Shown here in pieces: positions 57,172-64,000 of a DNA stretch of 64,000 nucleotides (positions are counted from its first letter, which is position 1; each line of letters opens with the position of its first letter). The translations under genes and the position numbers were made by a program. The notes beneath the pieces were generated by a model. That model did no database searches and had not been told where the DNA came from. It worked only from the letters and a program-made list of their open reading frames with translations. The DNA is taken from the NCBI RefSeq assembly GCF_005117025.1, contig NZ_SWCO01000001.1, positions 903,136-967,135 of the forward strand, in the 5' to 3' direction. Source of the DNA: Alteromonas portus. GTDB taxonomy: Bacteria; Pseudomonadota; Gammaproteobacteria; Enterobacterales; Alteromonadaceae.

Positions 57172-57494
57172 TTTACTGTGTGCTTTATTGTTTGATTTAT
57201 AGTACCAAGAGCGCGAAGGTTCGGAAAAAGTTTGGCGAAAACCCTTTAGTAGGAAATAAGCAAGTTGGCTTACCAATGCTCATTCTCACCTTTTAAAATA
57301 CGTTTTGAAATAGGTTAGAGATTAAAATGGTCTTATTTATAGCGACGAATGTGTTTAATTTTAGTTTCACCGCGCGTACACTAGGGGTAGTTTAATTTAG
57401 TTACCTTGTTATTTACTGAATGATTCACTGGTTTTTGTTAGTCTGAGAAGGCCGTGCATCGAGTTACAAAGCAGCACAGAATTAAGGAGTTAGT
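57172..57494. other. Divergent spacer before moaA, about 323 bp
   Basis: Contains AAGGAG (57483-57488) for moaA. No molybdenum-cofactor riboswitch fold, operator or small gene was recognised. Confidence 0.45.
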
Positions 57495-58463
57495 TTGTTA
57501 GAAGATAGTTTCGGTAGACAGTTTCACTATTTGCGTTTGTCAGTGACCGAAGCGTGTAACTTTCGCTGTCAATACTGTTTGCCTGACGGATATGAAGGCC
57601 CGACGAGCGATCAGTTTATGACGTTAAGCGAAATTGATACCTTGCTGAAAGCGTTCGCTAAGCTAGGTACGTCGAAAGTGCGCCTAACAGGCGGCGAACC
57701 AACGCTGCGACGAGACTTTCTTGAAATTTTACAGCTAACCAGTAACACGCCCGGTATTGAGCGTGTAGCGATGACGACACATGGAGCGCGAATGGAAAAA
57801 TTTGCGCACCAGTGGAAAGAGGCAGGACTAGACCAAGTTAATGTAAGCATCGATAGCTTAGATCCTCGTCAATTTGCTGCTATAACAGGGCAAGACAAGC
57901 TTAAGGCTGTGCTACGAGGACTAGACGCAGCAATTAATGCCGGCTTAGACGTAAAAGTAAACTCTGTTTTACTTAATGATTTCTCCGATAGCCGTTTACA
58001 TAGATTCCTTGCTTGGCTAAAAGATATGCCGGTAACGCTCCGATTTATAGAGCTAATGGAAACTGGCGACTTAAATCAGTTTTTTAATAAGCAGCATCAA
58101 AGCGGTACACCCCTAAAAAGTTCGCTGTTAGACATGGGCTGGCAGCCACTGTTGCGCAGAAAAGATGCCGGACCAGCGCAAGAGTTTTACCACCCCGACT
58201 ACGCTGGCAAAATAGGCTTAATCATGCCTTACAGCAAAGATTTTTGTAAAACCTGTAATCGACTTCGTGTTTCTGCCCCAGGAAGGCTGCACCTATGCTT
58301 GTTTAGCGAAAACGGGATAGACATGAGACATCTTCTCGCTACCGGAAATGTGGATGAAGTGGTCGCTTTTTTACAAGAGGTGCTGGGTCAAAAACACGAA
58401 ACGCACTATTTACATGAGGGTAAAACAGGGGCAACCAAGCACCTTGCCATGCTGGGAGGCTAG
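57495..58463 (+). CDS. moaA: GTP 3',8-cyclase (molybdenum cofactor synthesis)
   Basis: 322 residues, TTG start with AAGGAG upstream. Radical-SAM enzyme for the first step of molybdopterin synthesis. N-terminal cluster ligands Cys21, Cys25, Cys28 (CNFRCQYC). The C-terminal cluster is in FCKTCNRLRVSAPGRLHLC. KVRLTGGEPTLRRDF and RFIELMETGD are family segments. It does not end in the usual double-Gly tail (it ends MLGG, which does fit GG). No other moa genes are adjacent. Confidence 0.95.
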   Translation: MLEDSFGRQFHYLRLSVTEACNFRCQYCLPDGYEGPTSDQFMTLSEIDTLLKAFAKLGTSKVRLTGGEPTLRRDFLEILQLTSNTPGIERVAMTTHGARMEKFAHQWKEAGLDQVNVSIDSLDPRQFAAITGQDKLKAVLRGLDAAINAGLDVKVNSVLLNDFSDSRLHRFLAWLKDMPVTLRFIELMETGDLNQFFNKQHQSGTPLKSSLLDMGWQPLLRRKDAGPAQEFYHPDYAGKIGLIMPYSKDFCKTCNRLRVSAPGRLHLCLFSENGIDMRHLLATGNVDEVVAFLQEVLGQKHETHYLHEGKTGATKHLAMLGG

Positions 58464-58590
58464 TTAATTGGCTCTGCGTAAAGGAAAATGTAGGGTAAAA
58501 TAAATACATCGAATAAGTTTGGTTTGTTGTAAAAATGAGCTATATTCAGCGGTGTAAGTATATTAAAAATAATAATGATAAAGGAAGTAT

Positions 58591-59118
58591 ATGCATATCA
58601 AGGACAGTGCGCGTCTTTCCTACCACTATATCACCGAACAAGACGCCGACTTTTTATGGGAGCTCGACCAAGACGAGCTTGTTATGAAGTTTATTAACGG
58701 TGGCAAGAAATCTTCAAAAGAAGATATTCGGGAAATCTTTGTTCCTCGTTTTCAAGCCTACTCTAACCCAGCTCTAGGGTGGGGGCTCTGGCGCGTAGAA
58801 ACGTTAGCTGAAAAAGAAAGCATTGGTTGGATTTTAGTTCGTCCCTTTGGTTTTTTTACTCAACACCCCGAAAGTGACAATATGGAACTAGGGTGGCGTT
58901 TTAAGCGCCATACGTGGGGCCAAGGCTATGCAACAGAAGCCGCACAAGCCGTGAAAGAAGCTTTGTACGATATCGGTGTTGATAAGTTTTCTGCTATTGC
59001 CAATCCGCAAAACAGCGCGTCTATCAATATTATGAAAAAGCTGGGCATGACGTTTAGTCATGAGCTTGAATATAAAGACAAACTCTATCACGAAACCGTT
59101 GTGGTTTATTCTAACTAA
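58591..59118 (+). CDS. GNAT N-acetyltransferase, RimJ/RimL type
   Basis: 175 residues, AAGGAAG ribosome site. Acetyl-CoA loop in RHTWGQGYATEAAQAV, and NPQNSASINIMKKLGM near the end, typical of the acetyltransf_3 group. The substrate is unknown. Single gene. Confidence 0.88.
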   Translation: MHIKDSARLSYHYITEQDADFLWELDQDELVMKFINGGKKSSKEDIREIFVPRFQAYSNPALGWGLWRVETLAEKESIGWILVRPFGFFTQHPESDNMELGWRFKRHTWGQGYATEAAQAVKEALYDIGVDKFSAIANPQNSASINIMKKLGMTFSHELEYKDKLYHETVVVYSN

Positions 59119-59156
59119 TCAAGCAAGCAAAGCTACGTGGGGTATAACTGGCGCTA

Positions 59157-60779
59157 TCACTCGTTATTAAGAATGGTTTTTACGTTCTCGTAGCGAGAAT
59201 ATTGCTCTTCAGACAAGGCTGCTGACTCTAGTGTCTCTCTACACTTTTTGATGGCTGATAGGGTATCGGGAAGCATAGGAGCGTTCGCCTTTCTTGCTCT
59301 AACAATAGCTTGAAGATAGTTGAGCGCAATAGAGGGGTTTTTAGGCATAACGCGGAAAGCCTGAGAAAATGTGGTATAGGATTGTTCTAAATTACCTCGT
59401 TTATACTGAGCTACAGCTGTGTTGTTGAGTACTTTGGGGCTGAGTGAAATCGCTTCTTTTTCTGCTTTCTCTTGTTTTAAGTAAGTAGTCATAAGGTCCA
59501 ATTCATCGCCCCCCTTATCCTGCCTGGATGATATGGCGTCCAAAATTGTAACAGACTCTTTCTTCATCCCCACTTCGTGAAGGGCTTTCGCTCTATCAAG
59601 CAGTGCTTCTGTTGAGTGATGTTGGGCATGGTCGGTGTGAAAATCGGATAACAGCATCTGTGCTTTTGCTGTATCGTCTTTCAAATAGTGAAGACGAGCG
59701 TCAATAACGGTCAGTTCATCGTTTAGCACCGCTTTAGGGTGAGCCTTTTTCAACTGTCGTAAATACTCTTTGGTTTGTTTAACGATGTTGTTTACGTGCT
59801 CGGGCTCAGATGTCATCGCAAAATCAACACCTGCGCGGGCTGCAGTGAGATAAATATCAGGTTTATCGTGGATACTATGCTTTGCGTAGCGCACCACCTT
59901 TTTTGCACTGTTAAACTGGCTCTCATAGTCATGTGTGATACGTGCTAAATTTATAGCGAGTTGATGTCGAGTGATGTTCTGAGGAGAAATGCTACATGCC
60001 AACGAGGTACACTCTAGCGCATCGTCAAAAGCCGATTGCTTAATTTGCAATTTGGCGAGTAAATCGTAAGCTTCAAGCGCAGAGTCGGGTCTCATGGCTA
60101 ATTGGATGATTTCCCTTTCTGCATCATCAAACTCATTAAGGGCTAACAAACTTTTCGCGATCCCCATTTTTGCCCAGCTAAAATCTTGAACGTTAATTAT
60201 CGATTCAAAGAAGGCTACTGCTTCTTGATACCTTTCGGTGATGATAAATAAATCGCCTTTAATCTTCATTGCCAGCGGAAAGTGCTCAGCATGCTCAGGC
60301 TGTAACAAAAAAAACTCAACTTCGGCCAGGGCTTTTTCGTAGTCCTGTCTGTCCATAAACGCGTAAATATTCTTAAGCGCTTTCTTTCTGGCTAAAACTC
60401 TGGAAAGTCGACGGTCTAATTCGTTCACCGAAAAGGGCTTGGCAATAAATTCGTCGGGCTGTAATTCGATAATGGCATGGACGACATCTGCTGACGTATC
60501 TGCGCTGGTAAAGATAAACGCGCTGGTAAGGGGCAACGAGTGAGAATCGTTTAGTTGCTCAAGTAAAAAATAACCACCTTGCTCAGAGCGTAAATTATAA
60601 GAGCAAATAACGGCATCATAATTGTGTTCTTGCAGAGCTGAAAGGGCATGAGAGGGTCTATCGACATAGTCCATATTCTTGAAACCTAACTGCTCAAGCG
60701 CGTAGTGCATGTGACTTTTAGCCAGCACCTGATCTTCAGCAATTAACAACTTAGTATTTCTAGCTAAGTGTAGTTTCAT
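59157..60779 (-). CDS. Receiver-domain TPR protein with Ser in place of the phospho-acceptor Asp
   Basis: 540 residues. A response-regulator receiver domain (about 8-130) is followed by many TPR-like repeats (about 140-535). The receiver keeps the acidic pair (AEDQ), the Thr/Ser switch (FIFTSAD) and the Lys (IAKPFSV). The beta-3 end, where Asp is expected, reads VICSYNL. The codon is TCT in the minus-strand reading, so this is not a reading error by frame. It may therefore signal without phosphorylation. Output is probably protein binding through the TPRs. Confidence 0.88.
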   Translation of the reverse strand: MKLHLARNTKLLIAEDQVLAKSHMHYALEQLGFKNMDYVDRPSHALSALQEHNYDAVICSYNLRSEQGGYFLLEQLNDSHSLPLTSAFIFTSADTSADVVHAIIELQPDEFIAKPFSVNELDRRLSRVLARKKALKNIYAFMDRQDYEKALAEVEFFLLQPEHAEHFPLAMKIKGDLFIITERYQEAVAFFESIINVQDFSWAKMGIAKSLLALNEFDDAEREIIQLAMRPDSALEAYDLLAKLQIKQSAFDDALECTSLACSISPQNITRHQLAINLARITHDYESQFNSAKKVVRYAKHSIHDKPDIYLTAARAGVDFAMTSEPEHVNNIVKQTKEYLRQLKKAHPKAVLNDELTVIDARLHYLKDDTAKAQMLLSDFHTDHAQHHSTEALLDRAKALHEVGMKKESVTILDAISSRQDKGGDELDLMTTYLKQEKAEKEAISLSPKVLNNTAVAQYKRGNLEQSYTTFSQAFRVMPKNPSIALNYLQAIVRARKANAPMLPDTLSAIKKCRETLESAALSEEQYSRYENVKTILNNE

Positions 60780-61023
60780 TAAATATTAGCCTTCAGGACA
60801 TTAACGTTTTCGCCTTTTCTTTACCATACCACGGTATTTACTTCTTAAGTATAGCCCTTTCTGAAGACTATCGCATAATGGCGGCAGCTTGTAGCTGAAT
60901 ACTGGTACAGGTTATAAGAACAAAATGAAGGTTTTATCGAGGGACTAGTGGACTAAACTTACACGATAAGAGTCTAAGCAACGTTAGCTTATTGTTTTTC
61001 TGGAAATTAATTTTTTGAAAGAG

Positions 61024-61099
61024 TGGTGGACGCTACTGGGCTTGAACCAGTGACCCTCGCCTTGTAAGGGCGATGCTCTCCCAACTGAGCTAAGCGTCC
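61024..61099 (-). tRNA. tRNA-Val (anticodon TAC), copy 4 in transcription order
   Basis: 76 nt including encoded CCA. Acceptor GGACGCT, anticodon loop CTTACAA on stem TCGCC/GGCGA, T-loop GGTTCAAGCC. Confidence 0.97.
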
Positions 61100-61136
61100 A
61101 TATTGTTGATTTCACTGTTTATCCACTGTGAGGAAG

Positions 61137-61212
61137 TGGTGGACGCTACTGGGCTTGAACCAGTGACCCTCGCCTTGTAAGGGCGATGCTCTCCCAACTG
61201 AGCTAAGCGTCC
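61137..61212 (-). tRNA. tRNA-Val (anticodon TAC), copy 3
   Basis: Identical 76-nt tRNA to its neighbours; 113 bp start-to-start spacing. Confidence 0.97.
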
Positions 61213-61249
61213 ATATTATTGATTTCACTGTTTATCCACTGTGAGGAAG

Positions 61250-61325
61250 TGGTGGACGCTACTGGGCTTGAACCAGTGACCCTCGCCTTGTAAGGGCGAT
61301 GCTCTCCCAACTGAGCTAAGCGTCC
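61250..61325 (-). tRNA. tRNA-Val (anticodon TAC), copy 2
   Basis: Identical 76-nt tRNA; the spacers differ by only a few bases. Confidence 0.97.
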
Positions 61326-61362
61326 GCATTGTTGATTTCACTGTTTAACCACTGTGAAGAAG

Positions 61363-61438
61363 TGGTGGACGCTACTGGGCTTGAACCAGTGACCCTCGCC
61401 TTGTAAGGGCGATGCTCTCCCAACTGAGCTAAGCGTCC
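61363..61438 (-). tRNA. tRNA-Val (anticodon TAC), copy 1, promoter-proximal
   Basis: First tRNA of the operon; a CTTGC/GCAAG hairpin in the leader (about 61451-61467) may be a processing element. Confidence 0.97.
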
Positions 61439-61475
61439 ATATTTCTTTAAAGCTTGCCTAAGCAAGTGGGGCGGT

Positions 61476-61503
61476 ATTATAGAGTCGGTTCCGTTAGTGT
61501 CAA
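61476..61503 (-). promoter_or_regulatory. Promoter of the tRNA-Val operon
   Basis: Minus strand: consensus -35 TTGACA (61498-61503), 16-bp spacer, consensus -10 TATAAT (61476-61481), then a GC-rich discriminator (ACCGCCCC) as in stringently controlled stable-RNA promoters. Confidence 0.93.
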
Positions 61504-62244
61504 CAATAAAATTAAAGAAAAATGACTGTGTGCCCGAATTTTAGACACTCTGACTGCATCTTAACTAAATTGATGAAAAGAACAGCGTTTTTTAATGTCG
61601 TTTTGAATTCTTATATCCAAAAACTACAACGTGTTTTTTTCGAGTCGGTTGGAATTGGACAGACACTTACTTCTTCCTAATATTTTAGTGGACAGACACT
61701 TATTCAGCTCGACCGAAATAAGTGAACGCGGAAGTGCATAGTGGACACACACTCATTCATTTTAAAGAAGAAGTGGCAAGCTAGGTGGAAGCGCAAAGTG
61801 GACACCCGCTCAGTTTTTCCAGTTGAGCGCTAGTAAAGCTAATCAAATAAAAGCGGTTCTTATATTTATACTTCTATTACCAAGTGGGTTGTCAATTAAA
61901 AAACACAATGAAAAAACAAAGGATAGAGAAGAAGAAAGGACTGGCGCTCATGTCAGCCAGATAGTGTTCGTGAAGAATCTTTCTTATTCAAACCACCGGT
62001 TCTTTTTGGACACCCACTTACTTTTCCAGCAATAGCTCGTTCCGGCAATCTTTGAACGAGGGACTGTTATGTAATCCGCCTGAGTGTGTGTCCACTTCAG
62101 CAAAAAAATATCTAAAAAGTGAGTTTCAACAAAATGTGTCTGTCCACTTTCTTTTTCCTTCTATTCTTATCCTACTTTTGAAGTAGCGCTTACACTGGTA
62201 GAATGCGCCCAACTTTAGAAATACATTAACAATAGAGAGTGACC
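61504..62244. other. Spacer with an array of TGGACA...CACTTA motifs
   Basis: About 740 bp without a convincing gene; a 70-codon frame at 61823-62035 looks spurious. It holds seven copies of a 14-bp motif, five on the plus strand (61656, 61689, 61742, 61799, 62007) and two inverted (62081-62094, 62133-62146). Possible remnant of a transposon-associated repeat cluster. Confidence 0.6.
61656..62146. repeat. Seven dispersed copies of TGGACA(C/G)(A/C)CACTTA
   Basis: Copies differ at a few bases: TGGACAGACACTTA twice, TGGACACACACTCA, TGGACACCCGCTCA, TGGACACCCACTTA, then two in inverse orientation. Most are preceded by A/G-rich sequence (AGTGGACA). Confidence 0.75.
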
Positions 62245-63654
62245 ATGTCGGTTGTTACACGATTTGCACCCAGCCCAACAGGCTACCTTCACGTCGGCGG
62301 CGCACGAACTGCGCTTTATTCTTGGCTTCTTGCTAAAAGCAAAGGCGGCGAGTTTGTTCTTCGCATTGAAGATACAGATATCGAGCGTTCAACTGAAGAA
62401 GCTAAGCAGGCCATTCTAGACGGAATGCAATGGTTAGGTTTAACGTGGGATACGGGTCCGATTTATCAGACTGAGCGTTTCGATAGATATAAAGAACTTA
62501 TCCAGCAGCTTTTGGATGAAGGTAAAGCGTATAAATGCTTTATGAGCTCTGAAGAGTTGGATGCGATTCGTGAAGCGCAAAAAGAACGTGGTGAGAAGCC
62601 TCGTTACCCAGGTACGTGGAGAGACCGAACGGATCACCCAGAAGGTCAGCCTTTTGTTATCCGCTTCAAAAACCCTCTAGAAGGCAAAGTGGTAATTAAT
62701 GATCACGTTCGCGGAAAAATCGAGATTAGCAATACTGAGCTAGACGATCTTATTATTCAGCGCTCTGACGGTACCCCTACGTATAACTTCTGTGTAGTTG
62801 TTGATGATTGGGATATGGGTATTACTCACGTAGTTCGTGGTGAAGACCATATTAATAACACGCCACGTCAAATCAATATTCTTGAAGCGCTTGGCGCACC
62901 TGTTCCAGAGTATGCTCACGTTTCTATGATTTTGGGTGATGACGGCAAGAAGTTATCAAAGCGCCACGGTGCAGTAAGTGTAATGCAATATCGCGATGAC
63001 GGTTTCTTACCGCAAGCTGTGCTTAATTACCTTGTAAGGTTGGGGTGGTCTCACGGTGACCAAGAAATTTTCTCAATTGATGAAATGATTGAGAAATTCA
63101 GTTTAGATGCCATTGGGCAATCTGCATCTGCATTTAACACAGAAAAGCTCATCTGGTTGAATCAACACTACATTAAGACATTACCAGCAAGTGAAGTTGC
63201 GTCACACGCTAAATGGCACTTTGAAGAGTTGAATGTTGATTTAACGACAGGCCCAGCGCTTGAATCTATTATCGCTATTCAGGCCGATAGAGTAAAAACG
63301 CTTAAAGAACTAGCTGAGATTTCTACGTACTTTTATCAAGACTATGAAGATTTTGATGCGAACGCAGCGAAAAAACACCTTCGCCCAGTCGCTCGCGGCC
63401 CGTTAGAGCTTGCTAAAGATAAATTAATGGCAATTGAAGAGTGGAACCCGGAAAATATTCAGGCTGCTATAAACAGTACAGCCGAAGAATTGGAAGTAGG
63501 CATGGGGAAAGTAGGTATGCCGCTGCGTGTAGCTGTGACAGGTGGTGGTAATTCACCGTCATTAGATATCACGTTGAATCTTATCTCAAAAGAGAAAATT
63601 GGCGAGAGAATCGACAAAGCGCTTACTTTTATAGCAAACAGAGAAAATTCATAA
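62245..63654 (+). CDS. gltX: Glutamyl-tRNA synthetase
   Basis: About 469 residues from ATG 62245 (GTG 62239 also in frame). Class I synthetase charging tRNA-Glu. HIGH-type motif in [15 protein letters not shown] and KMSKS-type [21 protein letters not shown] and [12 protein letters not shown] are typical. Two tRNA genes, one of them tRNA-Glu, follow. Confidence 0.97.
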   Translation: MSVVTRFAPSPTGYLHVGGARTALYSWLLAKSKGGEFVLRIEDTDIERSTEEAKQAILDGMQWLGLTWDTGPIYQTERFDRYKELIQQLLDEGKAYKCFMSSEELDAIREAQKERGEKPRYPGTWRDRTDHPEGQPFVIRFKNPLEGKVVINDHVRGKIEISNTELDDLIIQRSDGTPTYNFCVVVDDWDMGITHVVRGEDHINNTPRQINILEALGAPVPEYAHVSMILGDDGKKLSKRHGAVSVMQYRDDGFLPQAVLNYLVRLGWSHGDQEIFSIDEMIEKFSLDAIGQSASAFNTEKLIWLNQHYIKTLPASEVASHAKWHFEELNVDLTTGPALESIIAIQADRVKTLKELAEISTYFYQDYEDFDANAAKKHLRPVARGPLELAKDKLMAIEEWNPENIQAAINSTAEELEVGMGKVGMPLRVAVTGGGNSPSLDITLNLISKEKIGERIDKALTFIANRENS

Positions 63655-63662
63655 AAAAAGCG

Positions 63663-63700
63663 TTGACATGACAGGGGGGGATGCCTAGAATGCGCCCCGC
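63663..63700 (+). promoter_or_regulatory. Promoter of tRNA-Ala/tRNA-Glu
   Basis: -35 TTGACA (63663-63668), 17-bp spacer, -10 TAGAAT (63686-63691), GC-rich discriminator GCGCCCCGC (63692-63700). It lies right after the gltX stop. Confidence 0.93.
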
Positions 63701-63739
63701 TGTCACGGAACAGTCACACAAAATGACTGGTACCATGAT

Positions 63740-63815
63740 GGGGCCATAGCTCAGCTGGGAGAGCGCCTGCATGGCATGCAGGAGGTCGGCGGTTCGATCC
63801 CGCCTGGCTCCACCA
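63740..63815 (+). tRNA. tRNA-Ala (anticodon GGC)
   Basis: 76 nt with encoded CCA. Acceptor GGGGCCA/TGGCTCC, anticodon stem CCTGC/GCAGG with loop ATGGCAT. Confidence 0.97.
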
Positions 63816-63908
63816 AGTCACATTGAGATGTGGTTTGATATAGGCTGAAGTTGTTAACGCAGCTTCGGACTGAAAAATTCGAAAATTTAGTTTCGAAGAA
63901 AGAATTCA

Positions 63909-63984
63909 GTCCCCTTCGTCTAGAGGCCTAGGACACCGCCCTTTCACGGCGGTAACAGGGGTTCGAATCCCCTAGGGGACGCCA
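63909..63984 (+). tRNA. tRNA-Glu (anticodon TTC)
   Basis: 76 nt with encoded CCA. Acceptor GTCCCCT/AGGGGAC, anticodon stem CCGCC/GGCGG with loop CTTTCAC. Same operon as tRNA-Ala. Confidence 0.97.
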
Positions 63985-64000
63985 TTTTATCGCGTCACAG

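Noticed and set aside
57277..57494. Possible molybdenum-cofactor riboswitch before moaA
   Set aside because: No matching conserved core or stem arrangement was found.
61024..61438. Regular 113-bp repeats that could suggest a CRISPR array
   Set aside because: Each repeat is a complete tRNA-Val gene and the spacers are nearly identical.
61823..62035. 70-codon plus-strand frame in the repeat-bearing spacer
   Set aside because: It runs through a TGGACA motif copy and has no clear ribosome site or family likeness.

Overview
The window looks like chromosomal DNA of a marine gammaproteobacterium of the Alteromonadales, most likely Alteromonas. This is inferred from moderate GC, gene content and gene style, not from a database match. 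Most of it is ordinary core chromosome. There is no prophage, intact insertion sequence or CRISPR array.

Region 1 (1-17845) is an exopolysaccharide and biofilm locus. On the minus strand lie a partial beta-helix lipoprotein, two GT4 glycosyltransferases and a WecG/TagA-type glycosyltransferase. A plus-strand block follows: LapG-like protease, LapD-like c-di-GMP receptor, a small secreted low-complexity protein, an O-antigen-ligase/Wzy-type protein and a small membrane protein. The minus-strand export operon comes next: outer-membrane barrel, Wza-like exporter, Wzc-like tyrosine kinase, CpsB-like phosphatase and a VpsP-like TPR protein. The initiating polyprenyl-phosphate sugar transferase is divergent from it. 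A 436-bp spacer with overlapping inverted repeats lies between exporter and initiator.

Region 2 (17846-34910) holds transport and envelope genes: a TonB-dependent siderophore receptor after a long spacer, an SSAT-like acetyltransferase, an RND efflux pair, a diguanylate cyclase, a pqiABC intermembrane lipid transport set, an unrecognised membrane protein, a FISUMP-domain protein, and an SDR oxidoreductase divergent from an AraC regulator.

Region 3 (35019-53009) holds asnS, a Na+/Ca2+ exchanger, a translationally coupled RimK-like ATP-grasp ligase plus GNAT/C39-peptidase fusion (the most interesting little-described pair here), a sugar-type solute-binding protein, a complete biotin cluster (bioA divergent from bioBFCD, with a BirA-like operator between them), pepE, a low-molecular-weight phosphatase, and a BtuCD-like ABC transporter.

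Region 4 (53010-63984) holds a class II DAHP synthase behind a possible Phe-rich leader peptide, small conserved proteins, an Atm1/MsbA-like ABC exporter, moaA, a GNAT enzyme, a receiver-TPR protein whose receiver lacks the phospho-acceptor Asp, four tandem tRNA-Val genes, a spacer with seven copies of a TGGACA...CACTTA motif, gltX, and tRNA-Ala plus tRNA-Glu behind a strong promoter.

Short tandem duplication recurs: an 8-bp unit x12, a 7-bp unit x7 over a stop codon, 18-bp in-frame repeats in the N-termini of BioC and BtuD, and a 113-bp unit x4 at tRNA-Val.
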